Origin: Roseibium aggregatum IAM 12614
GTDB lineage: Bacteria > Pseudomonadota > Alphaproteobacteria > Rhizobiales > Stappiaceae
Length of the DNA stretch: 64,000 nucleotides
Assembly (NCBI RefSeq): GCF_000168975.1
Contig: NZ_AAUW01000012.1
Coordinates: forward strand, 1-64,000
Reading direction: 5' to 3'
Shown here: positions 53,274-62,605 of the stretch, in pieces
How positions within the stretch are numbered: position 1 is the first letter of the stretch
Layout of the letters: each line of letters starts with the position of its first letter
Translations under genes and position numbers: made by a program
The notes under the pieces: generated by a model
Told to the model about the DNA's origin: nothing
Databases searched by the model: none
The model's input: the letters and a program-made list of their open reading frames with translations, nothing else

Positions 53274-54449
53274 TCATCTGGCCGTCTTGTTGAAGATCTC
53301 CCGCCCAATCAGCATCCGGCGAATTTCCGAAGTTCCGGCACCAATCTCGTATAGCTTTGCGTCACGCAGCAGACGGCCGGTCGGATATTCGTTGATATAG
53401 CCGTTGCCACCAAGCAGCTGGATTGCATCGAGAGCCAGCTTGGTTGCGTTTTCAGCCGCATAGAGGATCGCACCAGCCGCGTCTTCACGGGTTGTCTCGC
53501 CTCTGTCACAGGCCTTGGCAACCGCATAGACGTAGGACTTGGTGGCATTCATGGTCACATACATGTCGGCCACCTTGCCCTGCACAAGCTGGAACGTGCC
53601 GATGGGCTGGCCGAACTGCTCGCGCTCGTGGATATAGGGGATGACTACATCCATGGCCGCCTGCATGATGCCGACGGCACCTGCTGCAAGAACGGCGCGC
53701 TCGTAGTCGAGACCCGACATCAGAACGTTGACGCCCTTGCCAACCTGGCCAAGGACGTTTTCCTCCGGCACTTCGCAATCCTGGAACACCAGTTCGCCGG
53801 TTTCGGACCCGCGCATGCCAAGCTTGTCCAGTTTCTGCGCCACGGAAAAGCCCGGAAAGCTCTTTTCGACCAGAAAGGCCGTGATGCCCTTCGGCCCGGC
53901 TTCCGGATCGGTCTTGGCGTAGATGATCATCGTATCGGCAGACGGGCCGTTGGTGATCCACATCTTGGATCCATTGAGGACGTAACGGTCGCCCTTCTTT
54001 TCTGCCCGCAGCTTCATGGACACGACGTCAGATCCGGCGCCCGGTTCCGACATGGCCAATGCTCCCAGGTGTTCACCGGTCACCAGCTTGTTCAGATAGC
54101 GCTTCTTCTGCTCGTCACTTCCCCAGCGTCGCAACTGGTTGACGCAAAGGTTGGAATGGGCACCATAGCTGAGGCCGATGGAGGCAGACGCCCGGCTGAC
54201 CTCTTCCATGGCAATGCAGTGCTCCAGATACCCGAGCCCCGAACCGCCCCATTCTTCCTCTACTGTGATCCCGTGAAGACCGAGCTCTCCCATTTCCGGC
54301 CAGAGCTCACGCGGGAACCAGTCTTCCCGGTCGATCTTTTCCGCCAAAGGCGCGATCCGGTCCTGACTGTAGGAGCGGACGGTATCGCGCAGCATGTCGG
54401 CGGTTTCGCCGAGATCGAAATTGAAACCCGGAAAATCGTTACGGATCAT
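53274..54449 (-). CDS. ivd: Isovaleryl-CoA dehydrogenase
   Basis: Ivd oxidises isovaleryl-CoA to 3-methylcrotonyl-CoA in leucine breakdown. The 391-residue acyl-CoA dehydrogenase has [35 protein letters not shown] and the catalytic glutamate in [14 protein letters not shown] (E250, matching the human position), which distinguishes it from short/medium-chain ACADs. No methylcrotonyl-CoA carboxylase genes are nearby in the window. The gene lies in a run with a MerR regulator, thioesterase, GNAT and cupin. Confidence 0.9.
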   Translation of the reverse strand: MIRNDFPGFNFDLGETADMLRDTVRSYSQDRIAPLAEKIDREDWFPRELWPEMGELGLHGITVEEEWGGSGLGYLEHCIAMEEVSRASASIGLSYGAHSNLCVNQLRRWGSDEQKKRYLNKLVTGEHLGALAMSEPGAGSDVVSMKLRAEKKGDRYVLNGSKMWITNGPSADTMIIYAKTDPEAGPKGITAFLVEKSFPGFSVAQKLDKLGMRGSETGELVFQDCEVPEENVLGQVGKGVNVLMSGLDYERAVLAAGAVGIMQAAMDVVIPYIHEREQFGQPIGTFQLVQGKVADMYVTMNATKSYVYAVAKACDRGETTREDAAGAILYAAENATKLALDAIQLLGGNGYINEYPTGRLLRDAKLYEIGAGTSEIRRMLIGREIFNKTAR

Positions 54450-54470
54450 GTTGATTACCTCCCAGAGTTC

Positions 54471-54917
54471 TTAAGGCCTGTCGTATCGGACAAAATCGCT
54501 CAACACGCCGATCCGGTCGTAAAGCTGCCGGGCGCGCGTATTGTGATCATGGGTGTGCCAGTAGACCTTGCCGCTGGCGGACGGCTCATCCGTTGCGGCC
54601 TGATGGACTGCCTCGATCAACTTGCGGCCAGCCCCTCCACCGCGCAGGTTTTCGCTCACGAAAAGATCTTCCAGATAACAGGTCGATGACGTGGACCAGG
54701 TGCTGTCGTGAAACAGGTAATGAACCAGCCCGACAAGCTTATCTCCCTGCACCGCCACGCATGCGCTGTGGCCTGCATCGGACAGCAGACGCTCAAACAG
54801 GGTCTCCGTGACCTCCGGCGCCAGTTCCTGCTCGTAAAACGCAAGATAGGCTGCCCACAGCTCAAGCCAAGCAGGCTTGTCTGACCGCTTGAGAGGCCTG
54901 GTGGTGATATCCGTCAT
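54471..54917 (-). CDS. GNAT-family acetyltransferase
   Basis: This 148-residue protein has a GNAT fold with LEDLFVSENLRGGGAGRKLIEAV (the acetyl-CoA loop RGGGAG). It lies between the thioesterase (3 bp gap) and ivd (21 bp gap), all in one operon. Substrate unknown. Confidence 0.88.
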   Translation of the reverse strand: MTDITTRPLKRSDKPAWLELWAAYLAFYEQELAPEVTETLFERLLSDAGHSACVAVQGDKLVGLVHYLFHDSTWSTSSTCYLEDLFVSENLRGGGAGRKLIEAVHQAATDEPSASGKVYWHTHDHNTRARQLYDRIGVLSDFVRYDRP

Positions 54918-54920
54918 TCT

Positions 54921-55364
54921 TCAGTCCTTGACGCCTGCGACGCTCATGAGCGTGAACAGGCCCGTTGCGACATGCACCTGTGTGCCGTCGTCCAGTCCAT
55001 AAACATCTGCCTTGGCAATTGTCAGCGTGCGGCCGGGTTTGACCACACGCCCCCGTGCAAGAAGCACAGGCTGCCTTGCCGGGTTCAGCAGGTTGATCTT
55101 GTACTCGCTCGTCAGCACGCCGAAGCCTGCGGCAAACAGCGTCAAAGCCGCATATCCCACCGCACTGTCTGCAATGGACGAGGTCGCGCCCGCATGGAAA
55201 AAACCATGCTGCTGTGTCAGTTCGGGCCGCATCGTCAGTTCCAGATCGATAGCGCCTGGCGAGACGTGAACCATCTGCGCGCCCAGATGGGTCATGAATT
55301 TCTGCGCGGCAAAACTTGCTCGCACACGCGCTTCCCAGTTCTCGTCACGAGGAGAAAGATCCAT
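54921..55364 (-). CDS. PaaI-type hotdog thioesterase
   Basis: This 147-residue protein has the PaaI/DUF4442-type hotdog fold: QQHGFFHAGATSSIADSAVGYAAL is the conserved helix region, read in parts. It would hydrolyse acyl-CoA thioesters, fitting the catabolic operon. Its ATG overlaps the MerR stop by one base (TGATG). Confidence 0.88.
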   Translation of the reverse strand: MDLSPRDENWEARVRASFAAQKFMTHLGAQMVHVSPGAIDLELTMRPELTQQHGFFHAGATSSIADSAVGYAALTLFAAGFGVLTSEYKINLLNPARQPVLLARGRVVKPGRTLTIAKADVYGLDDGTQVHVATGLFTLMSVAGVKD

Positions 55365-55789
55365 CAGCTTTTCTCCGATGCAGCATCTGCGCCGGACATT
55401 TTGCCCGGACCTGTTTCCAGCACGGCCATACGCGCTTTCGCGCCAGCCTCGACATCATCGAGCTCCACAAGCGTCAATTCGATATCGCGCTGTTTTTCGA
55501 GAAGTTCCGCCCGGCGGGCGGCAATCCTGTCCAGCAGCAGCCGCAACTGGCCTGCCTCGCCCGGCGCACTGCCGTACATCTCGATCATTTCCTTGATTTC
55601 GTTCAGGGAAAATCCGAGACGCTTGCCGCGCAGGATCAACTTGATGCGGGTCCGGTCGCCTGGCGTGTAAAGGCGTTGGCGGCCACGGCGTGTCGGTGAC
55701 ACCAGCCCCTGCGCTTCATAGAATCGCAGCGTTCTGGTCGTTATGTCGAACTCCTGCGTCAGCTGGGTAATGGTGAAATAACGCTGCAT
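55364..55789 (-). CDS. MerR-family regulator, LiuR-like
   Basis: This 141-residue protein has a MerR winged helix (YFTITQLTQEFDITTRTLRFYEAQGL, then RRGRQRLYTPGDRTRI) and a coiled dimerisation helix, without cysteines for metal binding. LiuR-type MerR proteins control leucine/isovalerate genes in alphaproteobacteria; the ivd gene in the same operon fits. GGAGCGGGC precedes the ATG. It is the first gene of the operon and a candidate LiuR box lies upstream. Confidence 0.82.
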   Translation of the reverse strand: MQRYFTITQLTQEFDITTRTLRFYEAQGLVSPTRRGRQRLYTPGDRTRIKLILRGKRLGFSLNEIKEMIEMYGSAPGEAGQLRLLLDRIAARRAELLEKQRDIELTLVELDDVEAGAKARMAVLETGPGKMSGADAASEKS

Positions 55790-55825
55790 GCCCGCTCCTT
55801 GTTGGAGCGCACAGTTCCGTCTTTT

Positions 55826-55849
55826 TACGTTAAAGTCAACACGTCAATT
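55826..55849. promoter_or_regulatory. Candidate LiuR-type MerR binding site
   Basis: TTTACGTTAA followed by AGTCAACACGTCAA lies about 40 bp before the MerR start. The first half matches what I recall of the LiuR half-site TTTACGTTAA, and the rest is a weaker inverted copy. Rests on recall of the motif. Confidence 0.4.
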
Positions 55850-55879
55850 TTAAAGCTTATATTTCATAAGCTTGCCTGA

Positions 55880-56590
55880 TCAGGACTTGAGGTTATCCAG
55901 GCTCTTGTCCGGGTGCAGAACATTCAGGTCCACGTCACCTGAAACGCCTTTGATCGTTCCCCTGTCGTGGTACTGCCAGAGCGTCCAGTCTGACACATAA
56001 CCGGGCGAATGCCAGATCGACTGGGTCCAGAGCCTGCGGTTCAGACCCCTTCCCTTCAGATAGTCCAGATAGAAGTTCTCCGGCACATAGAGGATGACCT
56101 GTTTACCCCGCCCCTGTTCGACCAGCGCCGCAAAGTCACTGATCTCCTGCAGCACTTCCTCGGCCGGCGGACGGCGGGCACAGTTTCCGGTGTATTCCAG
56201 ATCCACCACCGGGGCCAGCATATCGCTGTCCTGAGGCAGGACGGACAGGAAGTTTTCGGCCTGCTCACGGCCTGATTTGCACAGGCTGAAGAAATGATAG
56301 GCCCCCCGCGCCAGACCGGCGCCACCGGCCCCGGCCCAATTTCGGGCAAAGGCGCGGTCCTTGAAGTCGCCCCCTTCAGTGGCCTTCATGTAGACGAAGG
56401 CAACATCATCCGCCGCCACCTGCGCCCAGTCGATGTCCCCCTGATGGTGCGAAATATCGATGCCGCGGATCGTGTAGTGGTTCCGGTCAGGCTCCCAATT
56501 CATGAAGAAAAACGCCGCTCCGACAATCGAAATCACCCCGCCGACGGCAACGTAGAACAATGTCCGCAGGACCGCTTGCAAGAAATTCAT
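55880..56590 (-). CDS. GH25-family lysozyme, membrane-anchored
   Basis: This 236-residue muramidase has an N-terminal membrane helix (LFYVAVGGVISIVGAAFFF) and the GH25 motifs GIDISHHQGDIDW, VAFVYMKATEGGDF, LAPVVDLEY and TLWQYHDRGTIKGVSGDVDLN (in parts), with the catalytic D and E residues in DLE. It would cut glycan strands in the periplasm. The ATG at 56590 gives a good signal anchor. Single gene. Confidence 0.92.
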   Translation of the reverse strand: MNFLQAVLRTLFYVAVGGVISIVGAAFFFMNWEPDRNHYTIRGIDISHHQGDIDWAQVAADDVAFVYMKATEGGDFKDRAFARNWAGAGGAGLARGAYHFFSLCKSGREQAENFLSVLPQDSDMLAPVVDLEYTGNCARRPPAEEVLQEISDFAALVEQGRGKQVILYVPENFYLDYLKGRGLNRRLWTQSIWHSPGYVSDWTLWQYHDRGTIKGVSGDVDLNVLHPDKSLDNLKS

Positions 56591-56646
56591 TGCGCCACCC
56601 GATATGACCTTCAAACACCGTCACCCTGCCGCAAAACCTTTAAAGT

Positions 56647-57069
56647 TTACGACTGATAATTTGGCCAAAGCGGCGCAGTTACCAGCTCCAGAACATTGCC
56701 GTCCGGATCGTTGAGATAAAGGCTCTGGCCACCTGCTGGCCATGTGACCTCGCTGATAATCTCCACCTTCATTTCGTTCAGGTAGTCTCTCCAGGGAGAT
56801 AACTGATCCGAGCTGATGCGAAATGCAAAATGACTGTGCCCGGTCGTATCGTGCCCCGGCACGACGCCGCCAGGCGTTTCGACGTCTTCTCTGGTATGGC
56901 CGCGATGAAACACCAGGAGAGTCTGGGCGGGACCGGCATCATAGGCAGAGAGCCTTTCGCCGGCGACCATGCACTTCAACCCCAAAATGTCTGTATAAAA
57001 CGAATGCGCCGCCTGCATGTCATCGACATAAACAGCGGTTTCCAGAATGCCATCAAGCTTCGGCCGCAT
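56647..57069 (-). CDS. VOC-family (glyoxalase-like) metalloprotein
   Basis: This 140-residue protein has two beta-alpha modules: ETAVYVDDMQAAHSFYTDILGLK near the start, and SHFAFRISS and LYLNDPDGNVLEL near the end. Metal-ligand histidine and glutamate positions are present. Substrate unknown. Single gene. Confidence 0.88.
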   Translation of the reverse strand: MRPKLDGILETAVYVDDMQAAHSFYTDILGLKCMVAGERLSAYDAGPAQTLLVFHRGHTREDVETPGGVVPGHDTTGHSHFAFRISSDQLSPWRDYLNEMKVEIISEVTWPAGGQSLYLNDPDGNVLELVTAPLWPNYQS

Positions 57070-57331
57070 ATTCTTTTTTACTCCGTTTGAAACCCCTCGC
57101 CCTTCTTATCACCCAACTGAGATGGATTGCAGGGCATGCGGCAACGTTTCCTGTTGAGCATCAGCTCGTGGGGGGAAACTTTCAAGAAGCTCCCGTCGCG
57201 AAAAAAAAATATCGGAAAGCATGCGCAGTCGGAGCCGAGGCCAAATAGCTTTTCGATCCCGGCGGGCCGGCGAAAAACAAAAGGAAGGCCATTCAAATCG
57301 GCCGCCTTGAAAAATTGAACCCTGAAAAAGG

Positions 57332-57367
57332 AAGTCCGGTTCTGCCGCAAGCGACAGAACCGGACTT
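57332..57367 (-). terminator. Terminator of ohr
   Basis: AAGTCCGGTTCTG and CAGAACCGGACTT form a perfect 13-bp stem around a 10-nt loop, with T residues on the minus strand just beyond. Confidence 0.9.
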
Positions 57368-57373
57368 TCAGCA

Positions 57374-57799
57374 TCAGGCGACCGTCAATTTGACGTCGAT
57401 ATTGTTCCGGGTCGCGTTGGAATAGGGGCAAACCTGGTGGGCCTTGGCAACAAGGTCTTCAGCCACAGCCTTGTCCATGCCAGGAAGAGAAACTTCCAGC
57501 GCAACTGTGAGACCGAAACCGCCCTCGGAGCGCGGTCCGATGCCAACCGTCGAGGTGATGGACGTATCTGCCGGGACCGAGATTTTCTCCTGTCCACCGA
57601 CGAATTTCATCGCACCGATAAAGCAGGCCGCATAACCGGCTGCGAACAGTTCTTCCGGGTTATTGCCTTCGCCGCCTGCACCACCGAGCTCCTTGGGCGT
57701 CGCCAGCTTCACCTTGAAGGACCCGCTCAGGGTTTCTGCCGCACCGTCGCGGCCACCGGTTGCCTTTGCACTGGTTTCATATTTCACGTCGACAGCCAT
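57374..57799 (-). CDS. ohr: Ohr, organic hydroperoxide reductase
   Basis: Ohr reduces organic hydroperoxides with two cysteines, C59 in AACFIGA and C124 in HQVCPYSNATRNN. The 141-residue length and GGAGGEGNNPEELFAAGYAACF are typical. It is divergent from ohrR, with candidate operator repeats between, and ends at a strong terminator. Confidence 0.95.
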   Translation of the reverse strand: MAVDVKYETSAKATGGRDGAAETLSGSFKVKLATPKELGGAGGEGNNPEELFAAGYAACFIGAMKFVGGQEKISVPADTSITSTVGIGPRSEGGFGLTVALEVSLPGMDKAVAEDLVAKAHQVCPYSNATRNNIDVKLTVA

Positions 57800-57839
57800 C
57801 TGAAGGCTCCTTCTCTACCTGTAAGATCATTTCATCCTT

Positions 57840-57878
57840 TTATATCGCGTCGCGTTTTATCGCGCACGATATAAATTA
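57840..57878. promoter_or_regulatory. OhrR operator region 1
   Basis: TATATCGCG and CGATATA half-sites with an internal ATCGCGCACGAT sit about 40 bp before ohr. Similar in core to the perfect palindrome at 57925-57936. Confidence 0.65.
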
Positions 57879-57920
57879 CCCACATATACGCACACCGGCA
57901 AATCGTCAACATGTTGCGAC

Positions 57921-57941
57921 CATATCGCGCGCGATTTATAA
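57921..57941. promoter_or_regulatory. OhrR operator region 2 (ATCGCGCGCGAT)
   Basis: ATATCGCGCGCGATTTATA contains a perfect 12-bp palindrome, only 8 bp before the ohrR ATG. It probably serves OhrR autoregulation. Confidence 0.65.
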
Positions 57942-57948
57942 GGGGCGA

Positions 57949-58752
57949 ATGAGCGAGACCACTGACCAGATGTCCCTGCTGGACGCGATTGGATTTTCCG
58001 CGCCGGAAGCGACCGAAAAACAGAAAAAAGACAAGCCGGCAAAAACCGGAAAGTCTGAGAAGAAACAGCGCAAGAAGGCTGCTGCCAAGCCTGAGGCAGA
58101 AGCAGAAACGGCCTCTGGCGCTGAAGGCGATGATGCGCGCGAAGCAGAAATTGTTGCTGCTGTCGCCGAAACGCCGATCCCCCTAGAAGAGCCCGACACC
58201 AGGGACACCCCGGACGTGGCTCCGGAAGCCGAAGCGGCAGAAGCTCCCGGCACCGGGCAGTCCGCCTCCGTTTCAGTTGAAAAAGACCTGGATGACGAAA
58301 TCCCGCCGGCTTTGGAGGGCGCCCTCACGCTCGATCGCTTCCTCTGCTTTGCGCTTTATTCCGCCAACCATGCGATGCACGGCGTCTACAAGGCCTTGCT
58401 CAAGGAAGTCGGCCTGACTTATCCGCAGTTCCTGGCGATGACCGTGCTCTGGGAGACAAACAACATTCCGGTCGGTGCAATCACGTCCAAACTGCAGCTC
58501 GACACCAACACGCTGACACCGCTCTTGAAGCGGCTAGAAGCCATGGGGCTGGTCACGCGTACACGCAATATCAAGGACGAGCGCCAGGTGATCCTGAAAC
58601 TGACCCGTAAGGGCCGCGCGCTTCAGAAGAAAACGGAACATTTCAGCTCCTGCATTCTGTCGTCCACGGGCCTGCAATTGGAAGAGGTCATGGACCTTCA
58701 GCAAAAGGTCATGCGCCTGCGCGACAATCTGCGTGAAGCTGGCCTGGAGTGA
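57949..58752 (+). CDS. ohrR: OhrR (MarR family) with long charged N-terminal extension
   Basis: OhrR represses ohr and is inactivated by organic hydroperoxides at a conserved cysteine. The core from about residue 125 is standard: LTLDRFLCFALYSANHAMHG (reactive C133), SKLQLDTNTLTPLLKRLEAMGLV (winged helix) and RNIKDERQV. The first 124 residues are extra: K/E/A/P-rich, low complexity and probably disordered; usual OhrR proteins are about 140-165 residues. ATG at 57949 follows AAGGGGCGA. In-frame starts near the core are not evident, so the extension appears genuine. Confidence 0.9.
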   Translation: MSETTDQMSLLDAIGFSAPEATEKQKKDKPAKTGKSEKKQRKKAAAKPEAEAETASGAEGDDAREAEIVAAVAETPIPLEEPDTRDTPDVAPEAEAAEAPGTGQSASVSVEKDLDDEIPPALEGALTLDRFLCFALYSANHAMHGVYKALLKEVGLTYPQFLAMTVLWETNNIPVGAITSKLQLDTNTLTPLLKRLEAMGLVTRTRNIKDERQVILKLTRKGRALQKKTEHFSSCILSSTGLQLEEVMDLQQKVMRLRDNLREAGLE

Positions 58753-58986
58753 CGCCTTGTATTGGCGCCGGGATAAATGAATTGCCATGTGACGGGCTTC
58801 GGGAAGTCGCTGTGTCAGCGCACCTCTCGAACCCGATCATTCTGACCATCTCCAGGGCATTTGCGTGATTTTTGGTGTTGCATCTGCCAGTGTTTCTCGG
58901 CTGGCAATTGCCTTTTCCTGTCCGGCTGTTCGCATTCGGACAGAAAGACGCACAAGGGCAATGAGATCGCGACGAAAGATTAGCGG

Positions 58987-60402
58987 TTAAAACGGCAGGC
59001 CGAACCAAAGCGCCGCGATGCCGAGAAAAGCGAAGAACCCGACCACATCGGTCACCGTCGTCACGAAAACGCTGGAGGCGATGGCCGGATCGACGTTGAT
59101 CTTGTCGAGCGCAATCGGGATCAAAAGGCCGGAAAGCCCCGCGAACAGAAGATTGATCACGATTGCACCGCCAATCACCACGCCGAGCCCGGGACTGCCA
59201 AACCACAGCCAGGCGGTCACGCCGATGAGGATTGCCAGGGCTATGCCGTTGAATACACTCACCAGGATTTCGCGGTTGAGAATGCGCAAAAGATTGCGTG
59301 CGCCCAATTCCTGGGTGGCAATACCTCGCACGGCAACTGTCATGGTCTGAGTGCCGGCATTGCCACCCATGGAAGCAACGATCGGCATCAGCACCGCAAG
59401 CGCCACCATGGCTTCGATCGTGTCCTCGAACAGCGCAATCACCACGGAGGCAAGCACGGCAGTGCCGAGATTGACCACCAGCCAGGTCAGGCGCGAGCGT
59501 GCAATGGTCATGACGTTATCGGAAATCTCTTCGTCACCGACACCGGCGAGCGCGCGCAGGTCTTCTTCCGCCTCTTCCTGAATGACGTCGACGATGTCAT
59601 CAACCGTCAGAACACCGACAAGCCGGTCGTTCTCATCGACAACGGCCGAGGAGACGAGGTTGTAGCGCTCGAACCGGCGGGCGACCTCTTCCTGATCTTC
59701 CGTTGCAAGCACTGCCTGGCGGGTTTCTTCCATGATGGAAGTGACCTTCTCGTCCCGCTTGGTGCGCAGGATCTTGTCCAGGTGCACGGAGCCCAGCAGC
59801 TTGAAGGTCGGATCGACAACATAGATTTCGTAGAAACTGTCCGGAAGATCGCGCGCCTCGCGCATGTAGTCGATGGTCTGGCCGATGGTCCAGAACGGTG
59901 CGACCGCGATGAACTCGGTCTGCATACGCCGGCCGGCGCTTTCTTCCGGATAGTCCAGCGCCTTCTGTAGCTGCGCCCTGTCCGCATAGGGCAATTCTTC
60001 CAGAATCGCGGCCTGGTCGTCCTCGTCGAGGTCTTCCAGAATGTAGACCGCATCATCCGAATCGAGTTCGCCAAGCCCCTCGGCGATGACCTCCGTCGGC
60101 AGATCTTCCAGAACCTGCAGACGCACCGCCTCGTCGATCTCGGTCAGGGCGGTATAGTCGAAATCCTCGCCCAGAAGCCGAATGAACGACGCCCGATCCT
60201 CGGGTTGCAGTGTCTCGAGAAGATCACCCGTGTCCGCTTCGTGAAGATCGGCGGCAAGGTGCCTCAGGCCATCCTGATCGTTTGTCTCGATCGCCGCTTC
60301 AACGGCTGCAATGAAGTCGCGATTGAGATGCTCATCCTCGTCGCGCACCGGAATAACCGGGACCGGAGAGGCGGCAACATCAAGCTCGGATGCTTCACTC
60401 AT
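58987..60402 (-). CDS. mgtE: MgtE magnesium transporter
   Basis: This 471-residue inner-membrane Mg2+ channel has the cytosolic N domain (DDAVYILEDLDEDDQAAILEELP and repeats), tandem CBS domains (IYVVDPTFKLLGSVHLDKIL, SSAVVDENDRLVGVLTVDDIVDVI in parts) and five C-terminal membrane helices with the family motif PIVASMGGNAGTQTMTVAVRG. ATG at 60402 follows GGGGAGG. Single gene. Confidence 0.95.
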   Translation of the reverse strand: MSEASELDVAASPVPVIPVRDEDEHLNRDFIAAVEAAIETNDQDGLRHLAADLHEADTGDLLETLQPEDRASFIRLLGEDFDYTALTEIDEAVRLQVLEDLPTEVIAEGLGELDSDDAVYILEDLDEDDQAAILEELPYADRAQLQKALDYPEESAGRRMQTEFIAVAPFWTIGQTIDYMREARDLPDSFYEIYVVDPTFKLLGSVHLDKILRTKRDEKVTSIMEETRQAVLATEDQEEVARRFERYNLVSSAVVDENDRLVGVLTVDDIVDVIQEEAEEDLRALAGVGDEEISDNVMTIARSRLTWLVVNLGTAVLASVVIALFEDTIEAMVALAVLMPIVASMGGNAGTQTMTVAVRGIATQELGARNLLRILNREILVSVFNGIALAILIGVTAWLWFGSPGLGVVIGGAIVINLLFAGLSGLLIPIALDKINVDPAIASSVFVTTVTDVVGFFAFLGIAALWFGLPF

Positions 60403-60576
60403 CAGGCGCCTCCCCTCACAACGCGCAGAAACTTTCCGGCAAAACGCACCGGACACTCACCACCAGATCTAGCGTTTGCCGTAGCAAAGCGCCACCGGAA
60501 AAACAAAACCGGTCCACAGACTTAACCCGGCAATGTGAAATTGCTCACGGCATCAGCAAGTGCGCCACGTGGCCCT

Positions 60577-60945
60577 TCAACGCAGCCTGGGGCCTTCACA
60601 ACCTTTGTCTTTTGCGACGCTTCGCAAGTGGTCGAGATAGTCACGGGTGTCCGGCGGGAGTATCGCCTCGTCGCTGGAAATACACCGCTCCGCACGCCGA
60701 AAGGCCCGGCGAGCCCGCTCGCTGGAAAGGCAGACCCTGCCCGCTGCCAGAACTTCCTGTTCGACGTACCAGAGCTGCTGGCACGTCATCGCACCGAACC
60801 GCCCCGGATCAACGGCCGGATTGACAAAAAGCGATTGCGCCAGCGCCGCAGCCGGCAGGCACACAAGGGCCATCACCGCAAATCCAACCCGGCACAGGTG
60901 TACCCATGGCTTTCCGTCGGAGCCTTGCTTCAGGGTCTCATGCAT
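60577..60945 (-). CDS. Secreted YARHG-like protein
   Basis: This 122-residue protein has a signal peptide (VGFAVMALVCLPAAALAQ) and a short domain with TCQQLWYVEQEVLAAGRVCLSSERARRAF, as in Hyphomicrobiales YARHG-like secreted proteins with two conserved cysteines. Function unknown. Confidence 0.7.
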   Translation of the reverse strand: MHETLKQGSDGKPWVHLCRVGFAVMALVCLPAAALAQSLFVNPAVDPGRFGAMTCQQLWYVEQEVLAAGRVCLSSERARRAFRRAERCISSDEAILPPDTRDYLDHLRSVAKDKGCEGPRLR

Positions 60946-61199
60946 CGGTGAAACATTTCCTCGAAAAAGGGGCGTCCATCAGAAAGAGTGCAGTGAGCGG
61001 TATCAGCGCGACACCATGGCGAACCCACGAGTAAAGACTGCCGATCTGGACCATGGGCGCTGCCCCCACCGGCTTTGCAGTTGCGGTCAAGCCATTGCCT
61101 CTTTTTTCTCGTGGGCGGACCCCGGCAGGCAAACGTGGCCTCAAGACAAGGTCGCGACCGGTATCTCGATGGATACTGGCTCCTGTCGCGGCACCAGGA

Positions 61200-61802
61200 T
61201 CATTCGACCTCGCACTCCGGTGGTCTGGTGTCCATCGTCCAGTCCTGGACAGGCAACGCTTTCAGAGAAGTCTTGAAGGTCTTTCCGTTCAAGACACCCT
61301 TGCCCGTCAGAAGGTTGACGTCGCATTGCCCGTTCGCATTCGGGTCCAGCGTATCGTAGTAGGAATAGGTGTAGCCGGCGACCCGGAAGACGCCATTGCG
61401 ATAGGCGATGGTCAGGACCTGATCCCATCGGTTGCGTCCGACAGCCGAATTTTCCGAATAGATTTTCAGCGAACCATGTTCGGTCGCCTCCATCCACGGT
61501 TCCTGGCCATACATGCCACCGCGCCATACCATGTCCCTTGCATGGGCAACCTGTTTCCAGCCCTCTCCCGCGTCCGTGAAGACATAGAGATCCCCACCCC
61601 CTTCCGTTTCAACGAGGACTGCACGGAAGCGATTTATGTCGCCATCGACGGGAGACGTCACAGCCCCGGCAATCGCGCCGGCCGGAACCATCGCCTCCTG
61701 CTGCGGCTGCTCCTGTTCCTGGGCCTGAACCGGCACGGACAGGACAATCGAGGACAGCACCACGGCACTGGCAAGGCTTGTGAGGGAACGGAAATTGGAC
61801 AC
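61200..61802 (-). CDS. Secreted protein of unknown function
   Basis: This 200-residue protein has a signal peptide (VSNFRSLTSLASAVVLSSIV up to VQAQ) and a beta-rich body with WRGGMYGQ, YYDTLDPNANGQCDVNLLTGKG and a C-terminal cysteine. Similar proteins occur in alphaproteobacteria without an assigned role. GTG at 61802 follows AAGGAAG; an ATG at 61826 is also possible. Confidence 0.7.
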   Translation of the reverse strand: MSNFRSLTSLASAVVLSSIVLSVPVQAQEQEQPQQEAMVPAGAIAGAVTSPVDGDINRFRAVLVETEGGGDLYVFTDAGEGWKQVAHARDMVWRGGMYGQEPWMEATEHGSLKIYSENSAVGRNRWDQVLTIAYRNGVFRVAGYTYSYYDTLDPNANGQCDVNLLTGKGVLNGKTFKTSLKALPVQDWTMDTRPPECEVE

Positions 61803-62024
61803 GTACGGCTTCCTTCGATTTCGCATCAATGTGCCGGCATATTTTCGCCAGCGACCCCTGAGGCCTGTTCCGGGCAGAAAAGCACATCGCAGGATCTCCC
61901 AAAAGCCGGTATCTGAATTTTCCCAGATCAATCAGGTATTTTGCAGGCACGCGCCCAAAAGCAAAAAGGCCGCCCTGAGGGGCAGCCTTTTGAGGAAGCA
62001 TCGGTAGGAATGCTTCGAATATGG

Positions 62025-62108
62025 TGCGGTCGAGAAGACTCGAACTTCCACGGGTTTTACCCCACAGCGACCTCAACGCTGCGCGTCTACCAATTCCGCC
62101 ACGACCGC
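62025..62108 (-). tRNA. tRNA-Leu (anticodon GAG)
   Basis: Read on the minus strand, GCGGTCG pairs with CGACCGC in the acceptor stem. The D-loop, a TTGAGGT anticodon loop giving anticodon GAG, a long class II variable arm and the TTCGAGTC T-arm follow. CCA is encoded at 62022-62024. The long variable arm and anticodon fit leucine. Confidence 0.95.
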
Positions 62109-62240
62109 ATATTCGATTGTTCCCGGCGCCTGTCAGCGTCGAGGCGCTCCATGTAGCAAAAGGATTTTGGGGGCGCAAGAGGCCTTTTTGCAATAATTCA
62201 CAGGCACGCGATTTTTCTTATGCAGAAATGTTTTAGCCGC

Positions 62241-62507
62241 TCACAGAGGGCCATCGGTGCGCATGGGGCGAATGTCCGGCGGACGCATCAGAACTTCCGT
62301 GATTGAAATGCCGATGCGTTCTCCCAGCAGAACCACCTGCCCCTTGGCGACAAGGGTATTGTTGGCATAGATCTTCACGTCCTCGTCTTCGGCCACATCC
62401 AGGTCGATCACGGCGCCGCGTCCCATGCGGAGCAACTGGTGGACAGGCATCTCGTTCTCGCCGAGAACGACGGAAATATCGACTTTGATTTCATCGAAGG
62501 TAGTCAT
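62241..62507 (-). CDS. fliN: FliN/SpoA-domain flagellar switch protein
   Basis: This 88-residue single SPOA (FliN) domain: VDISVVLGENEMPVHQLLRMGRGAVIDLD and VAKGQVVLLGERIGISITEVL in parts. FliN forms the flagellar C-ring switch with FliM and FliG. It is shorter than E. coli FliN, lacking the N-terminal part. No other flagellar gene lies in the window; a type III secretion homolog is also possible. AAGG precedes the ATG. Confidence 0.85.
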   Translation of the reverse strand: MTTFDEIKVDISVVLGENEMPVHQLLRMGRGAVIDLDVAEDEDVKIYANNTLVAKGQVVLLGERIGISITEVLMRPPDIRPMRTDGPL

Positions 62508-62605
62508 CGGACGCCTTGATCCTTAAATAGGGCAACTGACCCGCCAGCGCTTAACCATACCACGGCATGGCAAGCCAGCTCAAAAAACAATGAAGTGTCA
62601 TCCAC

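Noticed and set aside
62025-62108. tRNA-Leu as the integration site of an island
   Set aside because: Neighbouring genes are core (fliN-like, lipB), and no integrase or repeated tRNA end was seen.
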